From Agapetus fuscipes (Eukaryota > Arthropoda > Insecta > Trichoptera > Glossosomatidae): a stretch of 64,000 bases of DNA. The notes under the pieces were generated by a model. That model was given only the letters and a program-made list of their open reading frames with translations. It searched no databases and had not been told where the DNA came from. Where the stretch lies: positions 2,108,001 to 2,172,000 of the forward strand of contig OX637342.1 of NCBI GenBank assembly GCA_951799405.1, written 5' to 3'. A program made the translations under genes and the position numbers. The number at the start of each line of letters is the position of its first letter. The stretch's first letter is position 1. Shown one piece after another: positions 10,986 to 22,255 of the stretch.

Positions 10986-11429
10986 AACAGATATCAGATA
11001 TGCTAACGCGTTGGATATGAAAATAATAATTTATATTCATTGCTATACAAACTACTTTGTAATATCATTGTACCTACAAAATAATTTAAACCAGCTCTTT
11101 CATGCTTTTTTTAACAAAAAAAGTCACAATTATTCATTTTTTACCGGGGTCGCGACTCTTTTGATTGACGCGCCGAGAGAAAAGTATCGTTCACACAGTT
11201 ATTTCGTCGGTACGAGTGGCTGAATGTGCCAGGTGCAAAATTGTAACAATGGCTGTGCGTGCGTAGCTTTTGTGTGGAGTACTACATGCCACCACAGGGG
11301 AGAGATCATCGACTTGTAAAAGGGTCTGGACTTCAACTTTTATTTAAAAAAACTCTATAAAATGACAAATTATTGTGCAATTCATTCAAGTAACAGCATA
11401 CTCTATTTTTTTTCGTAACACAAAGGCCA
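10986..11429. other. No recognised feature
   Basis: A 120-codon frame from 10861 crosses the duplicated repeat and shows no protein motif, so it is not called. The region around 11140-11340 is slightly G+C-richer but unassigned. Confidence 0.4.
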
Positions 11430-11550
11430 CCGCGTTGCTTGATAATCAGCCTTGAAAATACTTTCTGCTCATGAAAGCGAAACATCGGCAGGTAGAAAAC
11501 TGCAAGTTGAACATGAAATAATTAGTTATCCAACGCTGACTACCAAAGTG
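11430..11550 (+). repeat. Single copy of the GAAACATCGG unit
   Basis: CAGCCTTGAAAATACTTT, then CATGAAAGCGAAACATCGGC and GGTAGAAAACTGCAAGTT, matches the right arm of the inverted repeat at 36337-36406. The GAAAC(A/G)TCGG string resembles sequences in the terminal regions of Penelope-like elements, but this is by recollection of pattern only. Confidence 0.4.
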
Positions 11551-11699
11551 ATAGTTCAAAACCTTATTTTCTCTATAACAATTACAACTTACATACGTGA
11601 AGGCATTTTTCAAATTCGGAAAAAAGGAAACAAAAACGACGTTTAACTGAAGATTGCATGCGTTTTTACTTTTCCTCCCATCTCCCCCATCTCCCCTTT

Positions 11700-12024
11700 C
11701 CGGTCGATAGCTCAGGTGGTAGAGTGCTTGCATTCCATGCCGAAAGCTCGGGTTCGAATCCCACCGAGGGTGTCAGAAATGATTTCCCGTTTCGGTGTTT
11801 ATTTCAAACCTCAAAATAAAATACCGGCAAGGTTAACCTACTCAGCCTTCACAAGAAATGAGTACCAGCACTCTCGGGAGCTGGGAAACCCCCACTTCAT
11901 CTGAAGTGGTTGGCGTAAGGCCGGCCCCCTTACCTGTAAAAATAAATAGGTTCAACTCGCCACATGCGACCCCTTCGGGGATAACGCGGCAAAAAGTTAC
12001 ACTATATGTGTAGCTTAGTTGCGT
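11700..12024 (+). repeat. tRNA-derived SINE S1, full length
   Basis: The tRNA-like head has box A TAGCTCAGGTGG at 11708-11719 and a perfect box B GGTTCGAATCC at 11751-11761, so it carries an internal RNA polymerase III promoter. The acceptor-stem ends do not pair, so this is a SINE and not a tRNA gene. The body has the GATTTCCCGTTTCGG block, CAGCCTTCACAAGAAATGAG, GAAGTGGTTGGCGTAAGG and AGGTTCAACTCGCCACATGC. It ends near GTAGCTTAGTTGCG. Confidence 0.85.
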
Positions 12025-12459
12025 TTTCCCGACAATTTTATTTTTTTGGATAACATTTGAGATTAAATGCGTTTGTATCCAACATCCTACGATTTTACTT
12101 TTCTTAAAGAACATTTGCCATAAATACTGCATCAGATAGTTGTTAATGTGAGTACTTAGCATAAAAAAAACCATACTGTCTTCTACGTTTTGTCCACACT
12201 CTTAATATGAATCGAAAGTCGTAGCAGAGACAGACGGTAGCAGTAGGTACCTATGGGACAAATGTACTAAAACATTTATGCAGTGTATGACATGACTATC
12301 CCATAGTTTAAGTAGGGGCAGGTCGAAAAATACCATGGAAAGGATAAAAAAAAGCATTTGAGGATATAATTGTGATCATTATTTTATAGATAATGATTTT
12401 ATAGATAGAAATTTTGCACAATAAATTAAAATTGTAACCAAAAAAAAGTATGATATCTT
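12025..12459. other. No recognised feature
   Basis: A+T-rich sequence between two S1 copies. Confidence 0.5.
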
Positions 12460-12598
12460 CTGAAGACTGGGTGAACCTTGACGGTATTTTATTTTGACTT
12501 TGAAATAAGCACCGGAACGGGAAGTAATTTCTGGCACCCTTAGTGGAGATCAAATCATAGCCGAAACAAGCATTCTACAAACTGAGCTATCGACCTGG
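12460..12598 (-). repeat. SINE S1, 5' part only
   Basis: The head (ACTGAGCTATCGACC on the plus strand), an eroded box B and the AAATAAGCACCGGAACGGG block are present. The copy stops at TGAAGACTGGGTGAACC, losing the 3' half. Confidence 0.75.
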
Positions 12599-12708
12599 GA
12601 ATCGACGGATATACATATGAAGTCAATTAATAATTAAGACGATGTTTCCAGTGTTCAAAAAAAAAAAAAACATGCTATCTTCATGTCTGTACTAGATATC
12701 TATCTGGC

Positions 12709-12956
12709 GGTCTGTAGTATAGTGTTTAAAGCTATTGACTCGTACACCAAAGGATCCGAGTTCGATTCCCAGCGGAGTTCAAAAAATCAATATTATTGTT
12801 TTTAAATGTGCTCTTCTCTGGTTTGAAAATTTGTGCCTCTACAATGACCGCTCATGAAAGGTTCACCCAGTATTACAGCAACTGGTTATTGTTTTAGAAT
12901 CGGTGCATTCTATAGCTACAACCAAGCTTGCAGAGGGCTTTTGAGGTGTGTTTCAC
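12709..12956 (+). repeat. tRNA-derived SINE S2
   Basis: Box A GTAGTATAGTGT lies at 12715-12726 and box B GAGTTCGATTCCC at 12758-12770. The spacing suits a type 2 RNA polymerase III promoter. The body continues with CTCTTCTCTGGTTTGAAAA, AATGACCGCTCATGAAAGG and ATTACAGCAACTGGTT. No A tail is visible. Confidence 0.75.
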
Positions 12957-14110
12957 ACAAAAACAGCGCTCATCAAATGAATCACCCTTATTATTATTAC
13001 CTACGTATATAATTTTAGCACAAAATACCTACTTAAAGGCAATGTGCATTTTATAAAAGGTTTATTTGTATTTTTTGCAACAAATCTTACCATCTGACGC
13101 ATGTAATAACACAAAATTGCAATTCATCTGCGAGGTAAGCCTCAAATCCATCCCATTAGACCTTCATAGTGATGCTGCCTAAGATTAAAGGTGTAGGTAC
13201 CATATGAGGGCACCGATAGGTTCACGCATCAACAGTAATCGATTCACCAATCATCCACATCCTTTCCAGTCCCTTACGATATCGCTTTGTTCCTCTACTA
13301 CGGTTGTCTTGTTTTGTTGTACGGTAAACCTCAGTTTGGTCGTCGTTCATTCAAGCCTACTTCAGCGATGAAGAGCGAATCGTTTTTGATATTTTACAAA
13401 ATGAAATTTTCTCCATTTTTGTAACTTACGCCCATATTCACAATTATTACTAAAACTTTTCTGAGGCCTCACTGACACTTAGATTGATAATGTGCAAAAA
13501 TAAAACCATTCAAAGCGCCGAAAAAAGTGTTTGTAGAATTGGGTAATTGTTGATTAATAATTCATTAGAATATTGAAATAACTAATCAAAGGTCAGATGG
13601 GGGTAAGGTTTATGGTCACTTAACATATTTATAAAATTATTATTAAAATAAATAAATAGATGGATTGTACGAACCGTTATTGGAGAGTATAAGTACTCTA
13701 GACGTTTTGTTGACCACTCTGTACGACAACTGAGTTCATCTCCAGTCTTTGTACAGAGAAGGTGCCTCCTAAAGATGTTGGCTACGTCGCCAAAGAAACA
13801 TTGAGAGTACTGATATTCTCCACTAACGGTTCGTAACAATATCCATCTATTTTTATACCTTAATAATATTTTTACAAATGAATTATTCATTGAAAATATT
13901 AAAACCTGTTTGTGGCCAAGCAAAATAGGTCGGTGAATGTCATTTTTCTTCATAAATCTATTTCTATACAAAAAAATTACTGCCTGAAGAAAATTATCTT
14001 TGTGCGATTGTACCATTTTCCATCTTTCAATATCATTGTTACATATTTACGTTAAGACTCCTTGAGGTAGAAAAACTATATCAAGAGCAAAGTAAAGCTT
14101 TAACACATTT
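12957..14110. other. No recognised feature
   Basis: The 144-codon minus-strand frame at 13582-14016 is open but has no domain I recognise and has a low-complexity, A+T-driven composition. I do not call it a gene. Confidence 0.4.
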
Positions 14111-14365
14111 CGCTCCCCCAGTTCTTGTTTATCGTATACGCCAATCTTGTCAAATACGACTTCGTCATGCAGTTGTCTTATGAATCAAATTCTACACAAT
14201 CTGAGCTAAGAAAAACCGTAAAACTCGATAATGTGAGAGTTCTTTTAAACATTTTTTAAATAATTTTCTTGATTTCATAAGACACATTGGTCCAGTACAC
14301 ATGCAAGCATTGATCATGTAAAATTTTCTCAATGGCGTATACGATAGACAAGAACTAAGACAGCG
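14111..14365. mobile_element. M-family MITE, perfect 4-bp target duplication
   Basis: Its ends are CGCTCCCCCAGTTCTTG and CAAGAACTAAGACAGCG, inverted with a few mismatches. ATTT at 14107-14110 and at 14366-14369 is a direct target-site duplication. The interior carries the family blocks TTCTACACAATCTGAGCTAAG and GACACATTGGTCCAGTACAC. It is non-coding, so it needs a transposase in trans. Family ends are closest in form to CACTG-type elements with 4-bp duplications (Chapaev-like), which is inference. Confidence 0.85.
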
Positions 14366-14782
14366 ATTTGTCAACTAGAATATTGTGTTCCGTCTTCAGG
14401 CACTGCCCCAGCCCATAGTTCTTACCCATGGTAAACATTCTTCAGCGCACCATCTCACAATAATGGACGAGTCTTTGAAAGATTTAACACTTTAATCGGG
14501 TGTGAAGCGCTCTTTGCGTTCCGAACCGACAATGTTGCCTGCGTCTTTGTACCCGCGACCATATGTCAAACAGATAAAAGAACCACTTAGTCATAGGGCA
14601 AATAAAGGAATTTGCCGCGCGGCAAAACCTGGAAAATTGGGGCGAAAAAAAAATGGTGACTTCTGCCATCGATACACTCATATTTGTCATATATTTAACT
14701 GGGTAAAATTCAATAGAGCGTACTTTCAAATAAATGTATGTAGTTACTTGGCTTTGATCAAATAAATGTTGGTTAGTACACC

Positions 14783-14815
14783 TGTCGATAGCTCAGTTGA
14801 TAGAACGTGCATGTT
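14783..14815 (+). repeat. SINE S1, head fragment
   Basis: TGTCGATAGCTCAGTTGATAG is a good box A region. Homology ends abruptly before box B. Confidence 0.55.
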
Positions 14816-14933
14816 AAAATTGAACATTTTTTTTTAAATTAACAAACTATGAAAACAAATTAACAAACTGCTATGCAGTTTGGCTGAAGTAGTCATTAAA
14901 TAAAAATATGTATATTTTATTAATAAATGTTTT

Positions 14934-14952
14934 AAAAAAAAAAAAAAAAAAA
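14934..14952 (+). repeat. A19 tract
   Basis: Uninterrupted A run, compatible with the poly(A) tail of a short retrocopy covering roughly 14816-14952. The body is not recognised. Confidence 0.6.
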
Positions 14953-15019
14953 GTCTTATGTTTGAGTACGCAGGTGCCAGGTTTCTAATTCAAAGAGACC
15001 AGATGAACGGCAATTTTCT

Positions 15020-15219
15020 TACTTGAAGTAGAGTTTCTAAGCTCCGGAAAGTGCAAGTTCTCGTTAATTGTGTAAACTGAGTAAACCTTGCCGGTGATGC
15101 GACTTGAGTCAAAATGACACACTGGTACAGAAAATCAAGTATCAATTTATACGCGAGTAGGAAACGCACCGTCTCTGGTTTTTATGGCAAACGATCCACC
15201 AACTGCGCTATCGACCAGG
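15020..15219 (-). repeat. SINE S1, internally diverged
   Basis: The head reads CCAACTGCGCTATCGACCAGG on the plus strand. The AAACTGAGTAAACCTTGCCGG block remains, while the box B region is replaced by unrelated sequence. Confidence 0.55.
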
Positions 15220-15319
15220 CCTGCATTGTGTGAAAATTAAGAATCAAATATCTCTGTAGTGGACGAGATGAAAAAACCAAAGCGGTATATCATGTATTTC
15301 AATCTTCGACGACTTTGAC

Positions 15320-15359
15320 TTCAAAAGTAAGCGTTCTACCATCTGATCTATTAACTGGA
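15320..15359 (-). repeat. SINE S1, head fragment
   Basis: AAGCGTTCTACCATCTGATC and ATTAACTGG match the complement of the S1 anticodon arm through box A, with several changes. Confidence 0.4.
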
Positions 15360-15652
15360 CTCACTGTACTGTTATGCGTCACTACGTTGTGTTTTGCTTG
15401 CCCACTTTTTTTTATCTACAAAACCTTCATTTACACGAATGGTCTTCTTTTTTTCAAACTCTAGAAATTCAATCATTTGCAATATTTTCTCAGTCTTTCA
15501 CAATTGCATATCCTTTGTAAACCCTTTTTGAAATCCGTTTATCGTCGTTTCTTTCTCGATGCCTAAACCATCTAATTGCAGTTTTTATATTTTACCTTCA
15601 TTTTTTAGTTCATAGCCCACCTTTTCTGGACCTTTTCATTTGAAGTCTTACT

Positions 15653-15889
15653 TCACATCTTCCTTGCTTGTTTGTTGTATATCCATCAGAGGTAATTTAA
15701 TATGTACAATGCTTGTAAATGCAGGACGTAGGTACCTACTGTACCAATGTGTCTTATGAAAACTGGAAATTGATTTCAATAATATTTCAAATAATTGTAT
15801 TTAAAAGAACGTGATTCTTTGGACAATTCCATTGAAAGGTCATCTTTAAATCAAATCGTAGATAAGCCAAACAAGCACTTTGGGGACAA
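15653..15889. mobile_element. M-family MITE, diverged
   Basis: The left end CTTCCTTGCTTGTTTGTTGT and the right end ACAAGCACTTTGGGGACAA bracket the interior landmarks CCATCAGAGGTAATTTAAT, ACCAATGTGTCTTATGAAAA and CATTGAAAGGTCATC. It is in the reverse orientation relative to the copies at 21761 and 42894. Its target duplication is not clear. Confidence 0.7.
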
Positions 15890-17171
15890 TATAGTTAGGC
15901 CTTCGCATGGTAAAATAAAAACACTTTACAAATAACTGATTTGGTTTGCTTTTTCGATGTAAATTTTTCCATAATTCATCTCTTTTATTTCACCCGCAAC
16001 TACGCTAGGTTGAACTGATTTTAAATCTCCCATTTCCATCAAATGATTGCAGTTATTTGTCGCCTTGCTTCCGTACAGCGGACCGCCAAGCACGTTTCAA
16101 TTTGGCCTCTGAGTATTTCCACCGATGCGCCAATGGAATTCGCAAATGGTTTATTTGCGAATGGTACAAAATGGTCCACTTGACGCAATTATACCAGAGT
16201 GCTATGGGTTTGTTTTGTGTGCATGATTGGATGGTTAAAACTGGACCATTGGAAATTTGTGTAGAAAATTCCAGACTAATTAAAAAATAAATGAATGAGT
16301 AATTCGATGAAATGAGCTATCGTATTGTGCTACTTTTTGACCTGTAATATCATCTAATCTATAATCTAACTTGCAAAGATATTGTGTTTTTAGGGTTCAA
16401 ATAGTCTTCAAATTAAAAAAAAAACTGGTCTTCTTTATAGGATATTCATTTTACACATTTATTACATGTATATCTATTTTTTACAATTCACATTTATTGT
16501 TTAGCAATTTACATTTATTTCACAGATGGTCAGTGTTCACTTATGCTGTCTTTCGTGTTTACAATAAGAGTTTCGTAAATAGACTGACTCCTGCAAGCTG
16601 TTCGCGCCCTCTTTATACTCCAGCGATAGTAGTTACTAGAAGCCAATTTTGCTGGAATTTTCGAGAGAACGGTCTTCCAAAAGCTTCGAGTATATAATGG
16701 TGATGATTGCTAGTTACTTTATTATAATCTATCTAGTATAATCTATCCCTAGGTACTTATAACAATTAATCCTTCTTATCTACCCATCATCTACAAAATT
16801 TTTAAATCTACCTATCTAAATATTTATGTATATTTGCTATTTACATAACAATATATTAACATTTCTTCTTATGCCCCTTCATAGCAATTTCATAGCAATC
16901 ATAGCAATTTGCATCGTCGATACTGCTTCATAAAAAAATAATATTGAGCTTCTATCAATCCACTCTCTCAGATTCTTCAACCATGATGTTCTTCTTTGAC
17001 CTGAAGTCAATTGTCACTCTTCAATTCTTTTCTTTATGATGAGATGTAGGAGCCAATGTTTCTCATTTCTCATTATGTCGCCAAAATGAACCAATTTGTG
17101 CATTTTGACGCACATCAGGAATTCGGCTCTGGTATCTATTCTTCATACGGGAAAGAACCTTAAAATAACGT
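15890..17171. other. No gene recognised; minor LT tail fragment
   Basis: At 16354-16385 ATCTATAATCTAACTTGCAAAG is a minus-strand LT tail. The small open frames here (77 codons at 16057, 108 codons at 16371) show no motif I recognise. Confidence 0.45.
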
Positions 17172-17375
17172 TTCAAATTCATCTTAAATGCACGCCCACA
17201 AGCAACCACGTAAATTTTGCATTTATAAATGGTTTTGAAGTTTCAAATTAAAAACTCAAAGTTCAAATGAACATACACCTAGCAACTCTTGCCGACCTTC
17301 CCTGTAACAAGTGTGACATTGGCAAAAGTGAACTATTTTTACAGTATGGATGGTCAGCCTTATACCAATTATAAA
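17172..17375 (-). repeat. LT repeat
   Basis: Nearly full length: TCAAATGAACATACACC, GCAACTCTTGCCGACCTTCC, GTGACATTGGCAAAAGTGAA and ATGGTCAGCCTTATACCAAT are all present. The TTAGATT tail is lost. Confidence 0.75.
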
Positions 17376-17969
17376 ATTACCAATTTATAGGTCAAAGAAG
17401 TCAAATGATTTTATTACAACACTTTTTCATTTTATAATGATGAACTTTGACAAAGAAGTTAATTGAAATCCGTATGCACAAATTTACTTCCTAACCGTTC
17501 ATTTTTTTATTCATTCTTTTTCTTACATCATTCCTCTCTGTATTCTTTTCTTTACCTACACGAGATTCCTCAAACATGAGAAATGACCACATGCTCATAT
17601 TATCGTGGCGCTTTTTGTATGTTATGAATGATGAGAGACCACTCCATTCAGACCAAAAGAATATCCCCAAGCCAAAGGAATAACAGAAATTCCAGTAAAA
17701 TATAATATTGTGTAATAATAAAATGATTACAATGGGTATAAAAGGATCCATTCTTGCATAGGTTAGTTCGAGAGGCACTCCAGTTGTAAGTATAAATTTT
17801 AGTTACAGCACGCATTTAGTAGTACAAGGGTGTGGACGAGATGAAATCTTCCAATATTAGAGTAAGTATTAGATAAGGTATATTTTTTGACTGCTACGTA
17901 CAATTAGATTTCATTGATTTTTAGTATTGTCTTCTTTCGCCTATACTTTGAATGTTTTTCTTGAATCTA
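17376..17969. other. No recognised feature
   Basis: A 95-codon minus-strand frame (17491-17778) has one hydrophobic stretch but no recognised domain. It is not called. Confidence 0.4.
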
Positions 17970-18183
17970 GTCGATAGCTTAGTTGGTAGAGCACTTGTAT
18001 TCAATGGGAGAACGTAAGGTTGGATCTCCATCAAGTATGCCAGAATTGACTTCAAGTTTAGTTGTTAATTTTCTATATTTTCTATTCTTTCACAAGAAAT
18101 TAGAACCTGCTCCCACGGGAGTAAGGAAGCCTCAACTTAACCAAAAGTGGTTGTTGTAAGGTCAAGCCCCCAACACTTACATG
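17970..18183 (+). repeat. SINE S1, diverged
   Basis: Box A region GATAGCTTAGTTGGTAGAG is kept. Box B has decayed (AGGTTGGATCTCC). The copy ends at TGTAAGGTCAAGCCCCC. Confidence 0.65.
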
Positions 18184-19380
18184 TTAGAAACGTGCCTTTA
18201 TACGACAGTTCGTGCCTCTTGTTTAAATAGACGTATCTTTTGATAACGATGGATCCAACTTTAAGAAACCCGTTATTTTCTACACCACGGTTTGTAAGCA
18301 ATCCGCTTTTCAATGCCATTTTATGTAATATTTAAAAAAAATGTCCTTACAGCGTAGATTTTTCACATTTTTGGTCCTCTAAACATCATCAGGTCTCTTA
18401 TGTATTTATAATAATTATTTCCATAAAAAATTAAAATAAAAAGTGTCACCGATGTTTTTGAAAGAATGTTGAATTTTCACAAACCAATTTGTACTATTTC
18501 TTCAAAAATGTAAATACCTCAAATTGATTTAAGTTTCATATCTATCCCATTAACTTAGTTCAAAATTATGCTATTTTACGACATAGACCTTTTAATGTAT
18601 AAAGACTGGAAAGGAAACACCTTGTCACTCTCTGTAGAAGTGACAAATCACAATACATCATTCTGGAGTGAATAGACACACACAATGGGCAGGCAACCTT
18701 TCGTGGCCAACCGCTAGGCTTTTTTTTGTAACATATTTATTTTTACAATTTAGGACTGCGTCTAGCACTACCAACGCACTCTGTAAACGATGATGATGAG
18801 GAGTTAGTAGGTGGGTGTATGTACTTTCAATGTTTTTCACAGACATCAAAGCGATGGATCATCCTCAGACTATTTAAAATTGACGTATATTTTTGGATGC
18901 TGGTTAACTGTTGGATCCTACAAATTTCCTGGATGGTTTCAGTCACAAATGTTGAGGTTCTTTCCCGTATGAATACCAGAGCCCAACTGCTGATCAAAAG
19001 GCAAAATGAGTAATTGAGAAATATTCACTTCTATATCTCATCAAACAGGGAAAATAAGCTACTGGTTGATAGAGAATATCTTGGTTGAAGAACGGGAAAC
19101 ATTGGTTTGGCACAAGCACAAGATCCCTCTTTCGTGCAGCAGTATCGAAGCTGCAAATTGCTATTATGATCGCAAATCCTCATTGAAGTGGCACAAGAAA
19201 AAGAAAACGAATTTATTTGTTTTTGATCTCAGGATCACCTCCGAATTAAATATTTGTGAATAAGACAGGTTGTATGCTCTAACTATCCATAAAGACCTGT
19301 TTATAACACGATCTTGTTAATTTTATAAGCAACTACTAAGAACGCAACCATTCAAACATCGTTTTAAAGCATCAATAATG
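18184..19380. other. No recognised feature
   Basis: A+T-rich, with only short unsupported frames. Confidence 0.5.
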
Positions 19381-19510
19381 TGTAATCTAAGTTGCAAGGA
19401 TGTACTTATCTACATTTAAGATTCATATTAAATACACTCGTACACACGTGTAAGTTCAAGCTCGCGAATACTGCATGTGCGCTACGAAAATAAAAATCAA
19501 AACCTCAAAT
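19381..19510 (-). repeat. LT repeat, 3' half
   Basis: Tail TGTAATCTAAGTTGCAAGG, then CACGTGTAAGTTCAAGCTCGC and AAAACCTCAAAT. It is truncated where the LINE relic begins. Confidence 0.7.
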
Positions 19511-19735
19511 TTTCGCCCTCCCCTGAATCTGAGTTCTTCTCCCCTCAATCTTACCCTGTATGAGAAGATGTAGAAGGCGTTTTTTTTCAAAACATGTCCG
19601 AAGTACATCAGCTTTCTCTGCTCAAGGGTTGGCAGAAGTTCCTTTGCGGTGCGCAAACGTCGGAGGACTTCTTCATTGGTGATCGCCAGGAGATCCAAAG
19701 TACCTTACGGTAGACACACATCGTCAATGTTATCA
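19511..19735 (-). pseudogene. LINE C-terminal domain pseudogene, frameshifted
   Basis: The minus-strand reading gives VLWISW in one frame, then ITNEEVLRRLRTAKELLPTL and EQRKLMYFGHVLKKN in another. ITNEEVLRR, ELLPT and KLxYFGHV are the post-RT domain of a third LINE type, distinct from those at 6640 and 52192. One frameshift and loss of the terminal GRR block make it inactive. Confidence 0.65.
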
Positions 19736-19819
19736 TATGCCGCCAATGAACCATTGTTTGGTAACGCAAATAAACCACACATATTGTGTATCTTTTTGTC
19801 TTGTTATTTCTGAATGGTT

Positions 19820-20079
19820 TGGCATGTGTCGAGTGGAACCTACATATTTTTACATGTAAGGGGGGCGGCATTACGCCAAATATTTCAATTTCAGTGGGGG
19901 TTTCCGAGCTCCAATTGGTACACATTTATTGTGAAGGCTGAGTAAACCTTGCTGGTATTTTATTTTGGGTTTTGTAATAAACACCGAAACGGGAAAGACT
20001 TATGACACCCTCGGTAGGGTTCGAACCCGAACATACGGCATGAAATGCAAGCACTCTACCAACTGAGCTATCGACCGGA
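19820..20079 (-). repeat. SINE S1, nearly full length
   Basis: The head reads ACCAACTGAGCTATCGACCGG on the plus strand, with box B complement GGGTTCGAACCC at 20017-20028. The body keeps GTGAAGGCTGAGTAAACC and the AAGGGGGGCGGCATTACGCC block. The extreme 3' end is missing. Confidence 0.8.
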
Positions 20080-20829
20080 CTAATAACCTTACATATAAAA
20101 TATATTAAAAAGATCTGCTTGGAACAATATTGTTTCCCTGAGAAAGAGTTTTTTTTGCCCTCGGGCGAAAAAATTAAAGCTCATATAACTTTGTATACCT
20201 ACGCGCGGTCGATTATTTTACATTGAAAAATGTTAGAGCGAATAAAATATGGTATCAAAAAATATTCACAATGTGTGCGTTTTACGTTATTTTATGTTGC
20301 ATACTAACACATTCCCTTTATACTTTAAAGGCGAAGAATCAGTAAAGAGCACTTTCATTCCGGTTACCTAGTTTTATAATTATAATGCACGCCCCTGGTT
20401 GTAGAGATGTGACGGATATCCGTACTTTTATACGTTTTTGATAAAAAAATATTAAGGCACTAAGTACCATTTTAGTGATCAAACTGAGGAAAAGAGCAAA
20501 ACGTATTTGGAAAGGTTAAAAAAAGAGATCAGAGAGTCAGATTTTCATACAAAAATCTAACTAACATTTCACACGACTCTCACATTTACGAGTACCTATG
20601 TAAACAATCTCGCTTACTATGGGTGGTACTTTGTTACTTTTTAAATTCCTAAAACCCATCACGCAGTGTTTAAATCCTTTCTCAATATTTTTTCTATGCT
20701 TATCTATCACAATATTTTTTTCTACATAACAATTTTTTTGTTATTGCCGAATTATATGGTACTAGGTATTTTTTATTTCATGTAAAATGTGCAACGTTTT
20801 TCTGCACTTAACATCCAGCGGATTCTTTT
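20080..20829. other. No recognised feature
   Basis: Unassigned A+T-rich sequence. Confidence 0.5.
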
Positions 20830-20950
20830 TTCGTTATGCAAACTTCACACTTGTATGGAACTACGGTCCTTAGCAACCAATATCAAAATATTTGTTTCCG
20901 TTTTCCCTAGCAACCTGACTTAAAAATCGTAGTCTATATCAATTCATGTG
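20830..20950 (+). repeat. Repeat B copy
   Basis: ATGCAAACTTCACACTTGTATG, ACGGTCCTTAGCAACCAAT and TTTTCCCTAGCAACCTG are shared with 37652-37765 and with the split copy at 43527. The class is unknown. Confidence 0.55.
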
Positions 20951-21119
20951 CGCACCTCATTGTAGCTTAGACCAAAAATACCTTCATCCGGCTAATATCC
21001 GTGCTTCCCTTAGGTACCTACACTATGACGCAGGGTGGATTCAAAGTGAAAAAGAATTTTAATATAACCTTCCACGGTTGTAATTTCCATTAACATGCAT
21101 GGATAGGGCTCAGCCAGTA

Positions 21120-21190
21120 CGTCCCTCCAGTGCTTATTGGCCTTATCTACCATTTGATTCAATTATGACCTCTCAATAAAATCACGAACC
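21120..21190. mobile_element. M-family MITE, left-end fragment
   Basis: CGTCCCTCCAGTGCTTATTGG, CTTATCTACCATTTGATTC and ATGACCTCTCAATAAAATC form the left 65-70 bp only. Confidence 0.65.
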
Positions 21191-21280
21191 ATTCTGGAGA
21201 CTCAATATTTACAAAATTACCTCTTAAATCTGTTCCGTCTCACTATGTCCTCTATTTTTAATTAACATTTCGTCCTCCAA

Positions 21281-21408
21281 AATTGCGAAAGAACGGAATA
21301 TCCAGAGTCATACTAAAAGGAGTCTGTATGAAGAAGGTTATGACTATGGAGGAAATGAAAGAAGTTAAGGACAGAAAGAAATGGCGGTTAATCTGTGATG
21401 TTGGCTAG
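21281..21408 (+). pseudogene. LINE C-terminal domain relic followed by an LT repeat
   Basis: After a one-base frameshift near 21318 the frame reads VCMKKVMTMEEMKEV, KDRKKWRLICDVG, stop (TAG at 21406-21408). This is the closing block of the CKDRKKW LINE, here lacking the cysteine. The stop is followed by 98 bp of A+T-rich DNA and then the start of an LT repeat in the same orientation. The same arrangement is found at 36872 and 52192. Confidence 0.7.
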
Positions 21409-21506
21409 GCTACGGTTTTTTAATTGGAATTTGTTTTCTGTTAGTTTTTGATGTCCATACATGTTTTAATTTTTTGATTTTAAAAATGTAATTTGTTGTG
21501 TATGCT

Positions 21507-21760
21507 CCTTGACTTATAGAATATAGGTTGGTATGCGCCTGACCACCCATGCTGTAGAAAATGATTCACTTTGCCAATGTCACCCCTGTGTCAGGGAAGG
21601 TCGGCAAGAGTTGCAGGGTGTATGCTCATTTGAGATTCGGGTTTTTATATTGTAGGACTACATGCGGCATGTTTAAGCGCGAACTTAAACATGTCTGTTT
21701 TGTGAAATGCATATAATGTGAATCTCTAATGTCACTTTATTTAGATTAGATTAGATTAGA
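21507..21760 (+). repeat. LT repeat, downstream of a LINE stop codon
   Basis: Full length from CCTTGACTTATAG, with a 5-bp insertion before GGTTGG, ending in four TTAGA units. A MITE lies directly after its tail. Confidence 0.85.
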
Positions 21761-22001
21761 TCCTCCCAGTGTTTGTTTGAAATTTGATTCAAAGATGATA
21801 TTCCAATGAAATCGAATCAATTGAAATGATATGAATTCTTAAGAATCATATTCTGCACAATCTGAGCTAAGAAAAAATCGTAAAACACGATAATTCAATT
21901 TCAAGTTTTCATAAAACACATTGGTCCAGTACGCATACAAACATTGCTCATGTGAAATAACCTCTGATGGGCATAAGACGATCAAGCACTAAGGAAACAA
22001 G
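21761..22001. mobile_element. M-family MITE
   Basis: The left end TCCTCCCAGTGTTTGTTTG and the right end ATCAAGCACTAAGGAAACAAG flank TTCTGCACAATCTGAGCTAAG, ACACATTGGTCCAGTACGC and ATTGCTCATGTGAAATAACC. The terminal bases are eroded and no clear duplication remains. Confidence 0.75.
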
Positions 22002-22255
22002 TACGAGAGCTAACTAGAAGAGCTCATAGACACAGGGCGCAACCAATTTTTCCGATGGTAACGTGTAATTTGGCTGTAGCAGTGTTGTTTTTTAACAGCG
22101 TATAATTTAAGTCCAGCGATTCCTGTATAATTGGTGCATTGATCCAGGTACCTACAAACCATTTACCCTAAGAGGTTTAGGTAGGACAGAACAGACCTTA
22201 AAAAACAAACAAAAAAGTGTACTAAACAACTAAACTGCATGAAAAGTATGACTTT

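Noticed and set aside
10861..11223. 120-codon open frame
   Set aside because: It begins inside a duplicated repeat (10755-10985) whose other copy does not keep the frame.
11700..11772. Functional tRNA gene
   Set aside because: Boxes A and B are perfect, but the acceptor ends do not pair and the same head plus a body of about 250 bp recurs many times. It is SINE S1.
13582..14016. 144-codon open frame as a host gene
   Set aside because: No motif, A+T-driven composition, no initiation or splice evidence. Frames of this size are expected by chance in such DNA.
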